Assembly: GCA_030762935.1 (NCBI GenBank)
Contig: CM060900.1
Span: forward strand, 286,644,784-286,708,783
Reading direction: 5' to 3'
Length of the DNA stretch: 64,000 nt
From: Hymenopus coronatus
Taxonomy: Eukaryota; Arthropoda; Insecta; Mantodea; Hymenopodidae
A program made the translations under genes and the position numbers. Shown piece after piece: positions 44,235-56,289 of the stretch (the stretch's first letter is position 1; each line of letters starts with the position of its first letter). The notes beneath the pieces are model-generated. The model had not been told where the DNA came from. It ran no database searches and saw only the letters and a list, made by a program, of their open reading frames with translations.

Positions 44235-45955
44235 CTAAAGCCATATACATGCTCCCAGGACCTAAACATCCAGCAGTCCACTTTTTTGAATCCCTCGAAA
44301 AATCAACAAAATTATTCTCATGTCAGTAATCTGGAATGAGCTACAAAAAGAATGCATGAAAAGAGGCAGGAAATTCATGAATATCAAAAGACCCAGTTTC
44401 TATATTATAAACAATGCAAAGCTGTATGATCTGCATTTAATGAAAAACAAATATCCTGTCCAGTTGATATGAAGGAAATAAACCACCATTTTATTTCTCA
44501 ACTTTTGTCACCAAACAATTGCAAACGGTAAGACTATAACTTGAAAATACAGCTTCTGAGCAATTTGTTATAGATGATACCGAAAACAAAATAATACAAA
44601 TAGATGAGGTCCCAGCAGCCATAAGTTCAATAGCTGTTGACACTTTTCCAAGCCCTAATCATGTAATTGTAAGAGCTATTAAAGACATTGGTTGCTGTGA
44701 GGTTATAGCCAAAATAACTTTGACAATGCTGAATAAGACAATTGTTCTTGAATGCTTAAAATGAGCTAGAACAATTTTTGATTTACAAAGGTGTGATGAG
44801 CAAAATTTGAAAAACTGGAGGCCAATTACAATCTGTTCAGTGATCAGAAGAGTAATTGAGTATGTACCAGACAAACAACTGAGGTAATGGGTTAGTTTAA
44901 ATGACAACCGAAGAGGGTTCACCAACTTCCCCAGTACTCTCATAAATACATATATCCTTGAATTAATTTTCACATCAGCTAAAGCAATGAAAAAGGGTGT
45001 CACTTTAATCTTCCTTGACATAAGAAAAGCATTTCATAATATGGAGCATAATCATCTTGATAAATGTCTATCATCAACTGGACTTACTATAAAGTTATCA
45101 CGATTAATCTTCAAGTTTTAGCAAAACAATGTAACGCAAATTGAAACAAAATTACATAAAATTAAACCAATAGCTATCAACAGAGGTGTTATGCAACTAT
45201 CACCTCTTTCTCCTTCCTTGTACAACATTTCAACTGCTGACATACTCCAAGAGCTCTCACGTCAGGAACATCTAGACAAACATGGTTATAATATATAAGC
45301 CAGTCTTCCAAACACTACATCAATAGCTTTTGTTGACAACATCTTAACTGTGGGAAAAAATTTTGACTCTGCAAAAGAATTAGTGGAAACACCATTAACA
45401 GGTACCAGAAAATTGGGCTAGAAATCATTACTGATAAATCTAATGTTTGTCTGTCACTAAAGATATCCTAACATATGAGTCCTTAAGTCTCAGTTCAGGA
45501 AAAATATTCCTGCATTGTCACCAGATGCAACAATCAAATACATGGGTGTCAATTACCATGAATCTGCTGTTTTTGATGCTGGCAGAAATATAGTCATTTA
45601 AAAAGAAATTAGATGCATTGTCATGGTGTCCACATTTGCAACCCAATCATTAATTTAATGTCTTGTCATCCTTCATTTTCCCAGAATAATATACTAATTT
45701 CAAACTACTCCTTTAAAAAGTACCAAATAAATTTCTCTGTGATTCAGACAAATTAATAAAATTCGCTCTAAAGAAATCCTACAAATTTCAGCAGACACAC
45801 CAGATAACATACTCTATAGTGAAAGAAAATATAAAGGCCTTAGACTTTTTAAATGTCGCTGCGAGGCATTCTTACAACACATAAATGCATGTAAAATTTT
45901 GCAGAACTCACTCAATATTAACGTGAACAGCTGCTGTGACCTATCTCAAGAAATA
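44235..45955 (+). pseudogene. R2-like LINE, reverse transcriptase part (upstream of Tigger)
   Basis: Coding similarity starts near 44235 (YMLPGPKHPAVHFFESLEKS), continues with PSFYIINNAKLYDLHLMKNK (44395-44455), then RT: NWRPITICSVIRRVIEYVPD (44817-44875), RRGFTNFPSTLIN, KKGVTLIFLDIRKAFHNMEH (motif A, Asp kept), NRGVMQLSPLSPSLYN, and AFVDNILTVG at about 45330-45355, where the FADD box is FVDN. It continues through LYSERKYKGLRLFKCRCEAF (45808-45870) to CDLSQEIQ at the Tigger junction. The catalytic D to N change and several stops make it inactive. The protein resumes after the insertion at 48074. Confidence 0.85.
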
Positions 45956-48073
45956 CAATTGAACCTGATTTATATGTACATCAAGGGAACAAGGGAAGAC
46001 TGCTTGTAACTCAGGATTACTTACAACTGATATTTTGATAATGCATCATACATTAAAAAAAAAAAAAAAAAAGGTAACACAGTGGAGCTACATGTGAAAA
46101 AGTTTACAAGCAACAAAGATATGTATGAAGAAAACATTATTTTGAGCTTGGTCCTGCTTTAAAGAAATCAGTTAATTTAGTTTGTTTCACTTTTCTTGCA
46201 CTAAGTGCATAAGCCTATTTTGCAAACTTATTAATGAATTTAGAACTTTTTCACTACCACTTTAGCATGGATGTAACGCCTGCACACATTTTTGCACTTA
46301 ATACTTCACTCAGCATAGGTATTTCAAGATTTGAGTCGTCATCCACATTACTGTCAGTGTCGCTAGAAGCTGGTCCACTTTCTTGATCACCACCATGTTT
46401 TGGCACACATCAGCAATAACCTCATCCTGTAGTTCCTCACACACAGCTAGACTGTCATCAAAATATACAAAGGTATCAAAATTTGCACCCTCCGGCAGGG
46501 CTAGCTCATTTATGGGCTCATTACTACGAATATCATCACCATCCTCAGAGACAGCCTCTTCCTGTAAGCCACCAGATTTAATGAAGCAGTGTTTCATTGT
46601 GGAGGAGGACACCTGCTTCCAGGCAGTCAAAATAAATTCTATGTGTTGTAGTAAATTAATGGCAAGATTTTCATTTCCTGCTTCAGTCAGTGTTATTAAA
46701 TGTTGAACCAGCATTTTTCTATAGTGAACTTTGATATTTGCAATGATGCCCAAATCAAGTAGCTGTAGACAACTGGTACAGTTAGGAGGGAAATATTCCA
46801 TTTGAACATTTTCCAAATTTATTTGAGATAGATGTGTTGTACATTGATCCATAAACAGGATCTTCTTCTGTTTCTTTTTCATTTTAATGTCCAGTTTCTT
46901 TAACCACTGTTCCATTAAAACCATAGTTATCCAAGACTTCCTATTGGATTCATATTCTGTAGGTTTTGTTTTCATACCCTCGGATTCTTAGATTTTCCTA
47001 ACACAAGTGGGGGAAGCTTTTTAATCCGTCTGCATTGGTGGCAAGAAGAACTGTTATGTAAATTTTACTTTTCTTCCCTCCATGGCATGAGTCACCCTTT
47101 TCAGCTAATGTCTTGGGAAGGAGATAGTAGAGCAGGCCAGTCTCATCATAGTTGCAGATGTTTTGAGGCTGATAATCCCTTATGATTCCTTATAGAACCT
47201 CCTTCTTCCAGTGTTGAACCGGGATGTCATCCACAGCATTCAACTCACCGCAAATTGCTTTTGCTGTGATTCCAAGATGATCTTTGAATCCTTGCAACCA
47301 TCCTGATGAAACCTTGAAATCAGTCATGATGTTCATTATTTTAGCAAAATCTAAGGCTTTTGCTTTCAGTATGTAGCCTCTGATTCATAGAGCTGCAGCT
47401 CATTTCTGTTGGAACCATGTGAATCAGCATGTCTCCCTTCCTGCTGATGGCTGCATTTTGTTGATTTGGCACCAAATTTTAAAAACTCATCCAAAATAAC
47501 ATTTTTGTTACTGATGACTGTACATAGCTTGGAGTAAGCAATTCCTAAGTCTGAAGCAAATTCGGTTTTGGTTTTGCATGGATTAAGCTCCACCTCTTGT
47601 ATGAATTTCACTTTCTGATCTAGCGTATAACATTTCCTTTTTCTGTTCTCCTCAACTGATTAAAAGCAACTGAGAACTGAAAGACAAACTGCTGTTTAGC
47701 AATAAACAACAGGTACCAAACACTTTTGTCTTTACTTCTCGTTTGTTGCTGTATTGCCTCCCTCTACCAGCAGGCCTATTACTCTTGTCTTTTGTTTCCG
47801 AGGCCAAAAGCTGGCCACTCAGCTTGCGTCTTTGTCAACACAGATAAGGAAAATACCCTCGAGTTTCTTTTAAGACAGCGAATGCCGTATGCTCATTATA
47901 ATTATGTAAAACTCAGTTGTATTTCACTGAAATTTAATACGTATAACAGCGAATTACATATAAATAAGGTTCTTTTAACAGGTTTCTAAATTACATTTTG
48001 CCAGGACCTACAAAAATTTGCGTATAAATGTAAATTGCTTACAGCTGGGTTATGTATAAAACAGATTCAACTG
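45956..48073 (-). mobile_element. Tigger/pogo-type DNA transposon, complete between TA duplications
   Basis: The left end at 45956 reads CAATTGAACCTGATTTATAT. The right end, reverse complemented from 48073, reads CAGTTGAATCTGTTTTATAC. TA flanks both (45954-45955, 48074-48075). The element is about 2.1 kb, with a minus-strand transposase relic between. It interrupts the R2-like LINE whose coding resumes immediately after, giving a clear relative age: LINE first, Tigger later. Confidence 0.9.
46310..47650 (-). pseudogene. Tigger transposase (CENP-B/pogo family), decayed
   Basis: The N-terminus near 47650-47460 reads RKRKCYTLDQKVKFIQEVEL, then KTEFASDLGIAYSKLCTVIS, the psq-type DNA-binding helix-turn-helix. 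The catalytic core holds YDETGLLYYLLPKTLAEKG (first Asp, about 47155-47100). The 46975-46310 frame has SWITMVLMEQWLKKLDIKMK, ILFMDQCTTHLSQINLENVQ (second Asp) and YFPPNCTSCLQLLDLGIIAN (third Asp), then VHYRKMLVQHL. All three catalytic Asps are present in outline, but stops and frame changes near 47000-47360 break the protein. Tigger transposases move DNA between TA sites. Confidence 0.85.
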
Positions 48074-48820
48074 TAGAAATTTGTTTGCAAAAGCCTACGA
48101 AAGAAACTGAGAGAGAGAGGGAATATACATCCTGGTGTGCTTTACCACACAAAAGAAAAGGAGTTACTTTATTTAAAGAATATATTCCTGGTAATAAATG
48201 GGCAAGGCAGCCCAATAAGCTCAACAGCAATGACTGGAGGACTGCGATGAAAATGAACGCCAACATATGTTCACTTCATACAATTCCAGGCAGGACTCAA
48301 GACAGAAACCACTGTCGGCATTGCTGAAGTGAGATGGAAACCCTTGAGATGTCTTGGGTACCTGCCCATTTAGTGAGATATTAAGAAATAGCCGTCACCA
48401 TCAAATTAGGTCACTAATTGCCAAAACACTAAGAAAGCGACAGCACATGGTCCATGAAAAAGTTCATATGATAGCAACAGATAAATCCTGCTGCAGAATA
48501 GATATGCTTTTCATTCCACCAGGCTCATCTCATGGGTTCATTATCAGTCCAAAATTTGGAACAGAATCCCATGAACAGCAACTGGCAGAAGTGCATGCAC
48601 AAAAATGTAGGATATACTAACCTACAATTCCATACATCCAAGAAAAGTACAATCTGAGTTCCATCCAAGTTATAGGACTCATGGACGGAGCATACCCCAA
48701 CTACTGGTCAAATTTTCTAAACAGTTCGGCATTAAAAAGGACTTGAAAGACATAACAGTAACTGCAGTAAAGGGATTGCTTGAAATCTTAAAAAATTACC
48801 TTTATGGTGGATAACTCCTT
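48074..48820 (+). pseudogene. R2-like LINE, C-terminal zinc knuckle and endonuclease (downstream of Tigger)
   Basis: Coding resumes as EICLQKPTKETE, then WCALPHKRKGVTLFKEYIPG, LNSNDWRTAMKMNANICSLH, TIPGRTQDRNHCRHC (knuckle, about 48290-48325). After a shift, LGTCPFSEILRNSRHHQIRS, MVHEKVHMIATDKSCCRIDM (restriction-like endonuclease core with catalytic D in RIDM), HEQQLAEVHAQKCRIY follow, and then YLQEKY-like and GARG-like ends near 48640-48720. The order knuckle then restriction-like endonuclease is characteristic of R2/NeSL/CRE-type LINEs. The 3' end is near 48820, with further UTR-like sequence to about 49040. Confidence 0.85.
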
Positions 48821-49247
48821 CTCATATACACGTATTTGAATAGAAATTACATACACATTATTTTCTTTTGACAAAATTTCCCTATTGTATGTATCTTTTA
48901 AATATTTTGCATGTGTAGCTATTTAAAACATACCTATCTTCAGTATGCTTTTCTATATACTCTAAAACTGTTTAGTATGCCTTGTCTATAATGGCAACCC
49001 TAAGTAAGGTAAGCTGAAAGTTTAATAAAGCTTTCTATTCTTATTGTTATCATCACTAATATCGTTGTCATCAGTATTATCTATTATTTTTATTCTTAAT
49101 TAATATTGCCACCACTGCCATCCAAAGTTTCCAGAAGTATTTCACAAAATTTCGCCCAAATCATTAAAAAAAATCGCAAAGTTTCAGTTGAAGTCCCCAA
49201 TATTTGTATTAAAATATGCCATTTACTTTACAATTACAACCCCCCCC

Positions 49248-49280
<33 letters not shown>

Positions 49281-49975
49281 ACACAGACTCTCACACTCTC
49301 TCACACACTCTCACACTCAATCACACACTCTCACTCTCACTTTCACTCTCACACTCACTCACTCACTCATTCACATTCGCTCGCATGCTTGGAATATTTT
49401 CAAAAGATTCTTATAGCCAGTAACTCTGTAAGTATAGCACAATCATATGAATGGCCTAACATTGGAATACTATAGCGTGAGCTACGCTGATACAGATTCA
49501 GGAAAGAATATGAAAAAAATGAGACATGTGCGCTGATAATTATATTGAAATATTACCTAAAGTATTTATTTTATTAATTATTTCCTTCAGTTGAGGGCTG
49601 CCTTATAGACAAAGTATAACCATATTAACCATGCAATCTTATTAACAGAATGATAAATGTTACATTTTAGGAGCTGATTCTGCTATGTGTTGCTATGGGG
49701 TCATAATTTTTATTTGTGTGGTTTTACTTTGCGCACTAACACTTTTGATCATGATTAAATTTAATTGTTAAAATATTGATATAACCAAACCAATAATTCT
49801 AACATAAAAGAAGTATAACAAAACATTAACTTCCAACATGGAAATTTATTTTGCTTTCATTGAGACCACATTGCAAGTGAGAATGCCAAATTATGATCCA
49901 TCCACAAATTAACTTTATCGCAAAAAAAAAAAAAAAAAAGTAAATATTGGCAGGCTTAAAATAACATTGTATAAA
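48821..49975. other. AT-rich spacer with CA/TC microsatellite
   Basis: The first 200 bp are probably LINE 3' UTR (AATAAAG near 49023). The microsatellite at 49241-49380 is annotated separately. An A-run lies at 49921-49939. Confidence 0.4.
49241..49380 (+). repeat. CA and TCACAC/TCTCAC microsatellite
   Basis: C9, then (AC)n to about 49285, then irregular CTCACA/CTCACT repeats. It produces spurious Thr/His/Ser/Leu frames. Confidence 0.9.
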
Positions 49976-49979
49976 TAAG

Positions 49980-51990
49980 ATTTACTCACATTAAAACTAG
50001 AGTGCTTGAAGAACATCTTCTTCATCCTGTCCAATTTCCTCTCATTCATTAATTGCCGAATTGAAAGTCAGCATTGCAGGGGAAGGTACAAATGTGTGAC
50101 AGCATTGGTGATTCTCATCTAGAGTCATTTTTATTCTAAGAATGGAACTTAGAAAATTCAGGCCCATTCAATTTCTTAGCTTTGTTTTCGTCGAAGTCAC
50201 TTGCGAAAATATGCTTTCAACTGTGGCGTTACTTATGGATAGACTGAAAGCATTTAAGGCAAATAAAGAAAGTTCTTTTACAACATAATCTCCAGCTGAG
50301 TTTTTAAGCCTAATGGCTCTACACCAGAAATTCGAGCCATCATCAGGAATCTTGTCATTGAAAATAGTTTTCCAGTCGAAAGTCAGAGGCATCCACCACT
50401 GATGTTGAAGCTCTGCAATACTAGATTTGTCCTTAGGTAATTCCAAAGGAAGTTCGGAAATATTAGACGGGTATGGCATAAACAAATGTTGGGAGAAAAA
50501 AAGCTGCATCTTTGGCAGTAAGGATAAATTTCCAGGGATGCGCATTTGAAGCTTCTTGGCTGCCCTTTTAAGAGATTTATGACACCTCTGCCTAAAATTT
50601 TGAACCTGTTTGTCATTTATGTTTCCATTTTGAATCTTTGTTTTTAGTAAAACTGAAAACTCAAAACCAAAATGAACTGACTCAATAGGGAAGTAAATGG
50701 AAGTAAACTCCAAGTTCACATCAAGTTTGCCAAATTGTTCATGTAATATTCATCTTAGAAATGAAAGAGTGAATTCTTCTAGCTCAATTAAGATTCTATT
50801 ATGATCAGCTTTGTCTTTTTAGAAAAGCAAGTTTACTCTCTCAAAATCATTTAGCACTGACCTCAGAAAGGTAAGAAATATTTCATTAGTTACATCACTG
50901 TACATTGAATGTAATTCCATAGAAACGTACCTGTCAATACTATTAGAGGCTAACTGAAAATGCAGTTTCAAACATTCAAATTGGTCTAAAATTCTTTTTA
51001 GTATTTCTGCTTATGGCCAGCCAACGAGTTCCAGATAGAAGTATTAATTGCAATGGCTTCTCACCATCACAAATTAGTCTATAAAGTTCATTATATTTTC
51101 CTATGGGCTGATCTTTGAAACCAATTGTATGTTTCTCAAAGCATATCTTCAAGATTTGATAGCATTTCTTCGCTTGCGTGTGAGCACACTAAATGCAGAG
51201 AATGACAAATGCATTTGACAAGAATTAGATTTGGGTTACTTTCTTTCATTAACGTACACAATAATTTATTTTTTTCCACAAAGATTAGATGCGCCATCTG
51301 TTGCAAGAGCGAAGCATTTATTTAAATCGAGACCTTAAGTTCCAAAGTAGCCATTTATATGCCTAAAAAGATCCTCTGCGGTTGTACTTGTAACCTGAAG
51401 AATTCCCAAAAATGCATAACTATTTTATTCTTCTTATTATTATAATATTTGCAGCATAGGCAAAGATGTTTGATGCATGCAACATCTGCAGATTCATATA
51501 CGATGAGTGAATATGAAGAACCAGCTACATCCTGAACTAAATCCTGAAGCAAGCATGGTGCTTTAACTCTAGTAATTAATACAGTGCATTTTGTCCTGTG
51601 TAAACGGATTTTGTAAATGAAGTACCAGGACTGCTTTTATTAATTAGTTCTCCTATGTGATCTAAGGATTGTTTAGTGCTATGACATGCGACAAAGGTTA
51701 ACTGCAGTTCAAATTGTGTAACAATTTTTGTTGGGGGTAATACGCTTGCAAGTTTTGGCTGAAAAACAATTGCAGCGGAATTTCGTTTGTGTCTCTTTGA
51801 ATCAGCAGTTTTTTTTAAAGTCAGCGCATTGGACCCTTTGTTTCACTTTGCAATATTTACAAAAAGCACTCGAGTTGTCACTTTGAATTTCTTGAATCTA
51901 TTTCACTAACTTCGGATCACTAAGCCAGTTTTTATTGAAATGTTTTTCATATATTCCCCCCTTTCCTATAGTTGAGCTAAAAGTAACTCC
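49980..51990 (-). pseudogene. hAT transposase (BED finger type), nearly full-length, decayed
   Basis: In minus-strand order: near 51930-51820 a BED-like zinc finger (AFCKYCKVK and following), 51552-51355 DLVQDVAGSSYSLIVYESAD then VACIKHLCLCCKYYNNKKNK (catalytic start; usual DESTDV is YESADV, the first acid changed), near 51050-50760 the middle (LLSGTRWLA, FECLKLHFQLASNSIDRYVS), and 50719-50168 FRQRCHKSLKRAAKKLQMRI, GDYVVKELSLFALNAFSLSI, SNATVESIFSQVTSTKTKLR (dimerisation domain, open over 183 codons). The long intact C-terminal frame suggests relatively late inactivation. Terminal repeats were not resolved. Confidence 0.8.
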
Positions 51991-52585
51991 CTTTAAAACT
52001 TTTAAGCACCACTAAAATTAAAAGCAGCAATGCACTACCATTATTGCACTACTATAGCATGGAATGCAAAGAAAAAGGAATGTACTTTCTTCGAGAGTGA
52101 GGAATTACAATTATTAACGCTTGTCAACTGAAGTGTTTTTTTTACAGTTAAGATTTAAGCAATATGAGTCAATTATATGGTTGTTCCAAAATGAGAGTAG
52201 AATATCACTACTCAGCTATTTTGAAACAGGCAATAGAGGGTATTATCTGATCACCTACTGCAAGAGCAGTATCGTTATGATGCAATAAGCAACAAACTGC
52301 TAACGATAGAGGGTAGGTTTCGTATTGCCATTCAGATATCACTTAGTATGGTGCAATAAGAAATGTCAGAGAGGATTTAGTATTTATCTTGCATCATTTT
52401 AGATTTAAAGCTTTCTTCCCCACCAAACAGCACATAAAGTTAAAAATAGGCATTAATAGTAGATATATTTTGTGGAAATATTTTAGTAGCCCAAAAATTT
52501 GCAAATCGCCTTCATCAAAATTTTGTCGTAAAAAGCAGGTTTTAGTAGCCCAAACCGTGACTTTTCACCCAATCTGGCAGCAGCA
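51991..52585. other. Spacer beyond hAT 5' end
   Basis: It may contain the hAT 5' end. AATAGAGGGTA and CGATAGAGGGTAGG near 52231 and 52305 are short repeated motifs. Nothing else was seen. Confidence 0.3.
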
Positions 52586-52632
52586 GCAGCACCACCACTG
52601 CCACCACCACTACCACCACCACCACCACCACA
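52578..52632 (+). repeat. CAG/CCA trinucleotide tract
   Basis: CAGCAGCAGCAGCACCACC followed by CCA units. Confidence 0.85.
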
Positions 52633-52726
52633 ACCAGGCTAAAAAATCACATACAAAATCAGGACCCAATTTGCAGACATCCTCATTAAATTAACATTCT
52701 TTGGTTCTATAGTATTTTGCAAAAAT

Positions 52727-53102
<376 letters not shown>

Positions 53103-53153
53103 TAATACTATCTTTCCAACTTTTCTCTTTCTGGAGTTTTCTAGTGCCTATTT

Positions 53154-53377
53154 TTTTTTTTTTTTTTTTTGGTAGTGTTTAACGCCCGCTTTAACTACTA
53201 ATGGCATCGCAGGCGGTGACACTGATGATACATGAATGATGATGGAGCACCGGTGGAATGCGATGGTGGGGGAAACTGGAGTACCCGGAGAAAAAACCCG
53301 CCCCAGCGCCGCTTTGTCCACCACAAATCTCACATGCGGTCGCTTGGGATCGAACCCCAGCCATCTAGGTGAGAGGC
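53154..53377 (-). mobile_element. SINE family A, 5'-truncated, 15-bp target duplication
   Basis: In minus orientation, with T-run 53154-53170. The sequence closely matches the copy at 12128-12376, but the head is cut within the tRNA-like part (ends at GTCTAGGTGAGAG-type sequence), so box A is missing while box B (GGTTCGATCCC on the minus strand) is kept. TTCTAGTGCCTATTT is exact at 53139-53153 and 53378-53392. Confidence 0.9.
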
Positions 53378-53392
53378 TTCTAGTGCCTATTT

Positions 53393-54175
53393 CAATTTGT
53401 TAATCTCTGCAGCAGCTCTACTTGGTTATACTTATTTGTGAAATACCTGTTTTTGTTCTAGCAGATGTAGCAAACTCACATTTGTAATCTATGCATATAA
53501 TAATATAAACAAAAGAATAGTTCACTATTACTATGTTTAAGTGCTTAAAATTGTCATTTGATGATAAAAAGAAGTATTCATAAGTAAGGGTACATTTTGT
53601 ATATTTACTGTAAACAAAATTTATAAATAAACAACATAGTTATATGATTTGAGATTCTGTTTGGCAATCTATCTATAGCTAAGGACTGTCCTTTAAAGCT
53701 AATACACCCACATTTATAAATAAGTGATTTATTTTCCTTAATGAAAACATGTGTTTATTATGGAATTTGTTCCATTTTCATTGTCAAAATATTTCCAACA
53801 CCACTGTATTGTGTTGTGTAAACAGTTAAATATGCTTCTTTGTGTAGTCGATATGAAATCTGTACTTCCTTGTGTGTATCTATTTAATATATATTTCACT
53901 TGTTCCATAAACCCACATAACACTATCTATGTACAAAAAACAATAACATTATTAATCATAGTAAAACTCCAATTTTCCTTCATTCTTCTCTAAAAGAGTA
54001 TTCTCAATTCCTTTATGACTTCACAGGAAATCTTTAGTGCAACATCTCCATCGAAGAGTATATTTGGAGGAGGTCAATATTTTATTTGGGTGGTGACAAA
54101 GGAAAAGAAAGGGAAGAGGCATTCAGAAAGTACAATTTAATATTTATTTCACTATTTAAGATTATCATTGCTATT
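53393..54175. other. AT-rich spacer
   Basis: No features recognised. Confidence 0.4.
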
Positions 54176-54420
54176 TCTACCTTGATTAATCAAGCAAGAT
54201 GGCTCTGTTGTAATGTGTGAGGCTTGAAATTGGGAGGTCCTGGGTTTGATTCTTGTAAGCTGCCCTCTCTGACCATGCATTATTGTGTGTTTCCCATATT
54301 TGGTAAGCAAGTACTGGGGTAGTTTCCCTTTTGCCATGATTTCCCGTCTCAGCATTCCCTTTCATCTGTTCCGAAGTTCTAGACCAAGTGACAGTGGTTG
54401 GTGTATTAGAGGATTATTGA
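54176..54420 (+). mobile_element. Possible tRNA-derived SINE, family E (old)
   Basis: ATGGCTCTGTTGTAATGTGT (weak box A) is followed by GGTCCTGGGTTTGATTCTTG (box B-like) and then an unrelated body. Spacing of the two boxes fits a tRNA head. There is no tail or duplication that I can define. Confidence 0.4.
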
Positions 54421-55255
54421 ATTTGCACTCTGTGTCAATTTCTCCCTGGAATTTTGGAAGATTGCTGTGCCCCCTTCCTGGGGGCTGACTTGATTACCAC
54501 AGAACTCCCATGTGGCTTAGGAAAAGTTAGCTGTCAATCAGGATTGGTGCTATCTTGGAATTCTTAAGAGACACGTGCTTGCTAGTGTATATCCTTGTCT
54601 ATATTTGGGTACCCTTTGTGTGTCCCTTTCGCCCCTTTCTCCCAGGAACTACATTGGAAGCGAAAAGTGCTCATTGTTGCCTACTTGCAGTGCTGAGCTC
54701 CAGGTACTGAAGGCCTTCTGTCTGCTAATATCTAACTCCAGGGTGATTGCAATGAAATTAATGCATACTATGGATGCTATGAACCACATGTGAACACAAT
54801 GCACATAGACAACAGATTTACATTGAAATTGCAATGAAAGCACAATGCATGATTGCAGGTAGCTTTGCAACCTTGACTTGGTGTTTTCAGAATTTACATA
54901 CAGTAAGACCCCTCTCTATTCTCTCCATTTGATTTTAATAATATTTGTAACTGTGTCTCCAGCTTAAAACAATTTGGTGAGTGTCATATTTAAGTATACT
55001 CCACCTTCTCATGATTTTAAGCTTTTAATGAAATACTTAATGGCCAGTATCTTTCATGTTATTGCATTAATTACTAGGAGAATAAAGGAACATATACTAT
55101 TGAGTTTAAATTCCAAAGACCTGGGCACTTACCTATTTCATTAATATTCTTAACTAAGGTCTACAAAGGTCATATCTATTCTATTCTATTATATCAGTCA
55201 TATAATATAGATGCTATTAATTACCATTAGCCTATTGCAAATGGAGTTGTAAGCA
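54421..55255. other. Spacer
   Basis: Moderately AT-rich, without recognised coding or repeats. Confidence 0.35.
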
Positions 55256-55259
55256 AGCA

Positions 55260-56070
55260 GCAGAGATAGCCGTTCACATAGCAGATAGATCCCATGGATA
55301 AGAGGAAAAAGGAGACAAGTAACATGGCAGCCAGAGAAATGGTGGATAATTGAGCTACATTAAGAGGTTAAGGAACAAGCTGAGAGATTATATAGGAAAT
55401 GAAAAAGGATGAGAAAGATGAGAGAAGAAAATAATAAGGAATTGGAGAAATGGGGAGAATTCATGGAGGAGATGTGGAACATTAGGAGAAGAGTTGAAAA
55501 AATAGAAGATTTTTTATTGTGTTTAATGCCTGCTTTTGCTACATAAGCACCAGAGGTGATAACACTGATGATACATGGAATGAAGATGGAACACTGGTGA
55601 AATGTGATAGTGGAGAAACCGGAGAACCTAGAGAAAACCCATACCTGTGCCACTTTGTCCACCATGCCTGAGATCAAACTCTTAGTGAGAGACAAGTGGT
55701 CTAACCACTCAGCCACGGTATGGCCAATGGAGGATCTGAGAAGATATAACTTGATAATGTCAAGGGGAGAACAAAAAATGAAAGAGATGTGAGACGAGAA
55801 TTGCGAGAACTATTTGCCAGAAGACTGGGGTTAGAAGTGTCCAACTATGAAATGTGTGATGCATTTAGAATTGGAAAAAGAAGAAGGAAGAAGAATATTG
55901 GCTAATTGTATAAATATGCAAATGATGAGAGACTTGATAAACCAGGCAAAGAAATTAAGAGGAATAGACATGTACTTTAATACAAACCTGACCGATGAAA
56001 GAAAGTAACTGCTATGAAGACTAATGAAACAAAGCACGGTGCACAGATAAGGGAAAACCACATATATTAA
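55260..56070 (+). pseudogene. LINE ORF1-like coding, left part (split by copia)
   Basis: Purine-rich plus-strand sequence encodes a charged, coiled-coil-like protein. After the SINE insertion at 55510-55735 it continues ERDVRRELRELFARRLGLEV, CDAFRIGKRRRKK (55780-55890), then RDLINQAKKLRGIDMYFNTN, LTDERK (55928-56007). This order (R..I..F....LG.EV...DAFRIGK...I......GI.....LT.EER) is typical of ORF1 RNA-binding domains in L1/L2/RTE-like LINEs. The sequence is cut at 56070 by the copia element and resumes at 60297. Stops and shifts disable it. Confidence 0.55.
55510..55735 (-). mobile_element. SINE family A, old full-length copy
   Basis: A diverged minus-orientation copy has TTTAATGCCTGCTTTTGCTA, CCACTTTGTCCACCATG and GTGGTCTAACCACTCAGCCA (tRNA-like head). 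It sits inside the LINE ORF1 relic. Target duplications are eroded. Confidence 0.8.
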
Positions 56071-56273
56071 TGTTAATAATATTTATTAATCTTTAAGTAG
56101 AACTACACTGTATTTGAAACAAAACTAAACATGGTCATTCTAAGCTTCTAGCTTGTGACAAAAGCCCTACAAAAAACATGCATGAACACAGTGTTGCCAA
56201 CACAGTTGATAGTTCCTGAAACTGCCCATAGAAATGATACCACATGTTGAATATTTTACTTTTAATATTTGCA
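56071..56273 (-). repeat. Copia 3' LTR (203 bp)
   Basis: Plus strand begins TGTTAATAATATTTATTAAT and ends TAATATTTGCA. Confidence 0.88.
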
Positions 56274-56289
56274 CTTCCTCCAAAAGAAA

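Noticed and set aside
49106..49475. Thr/His/Ser/Leu-rich open frames
   Set aside because: They are translations of a CA/TC microsatellite.
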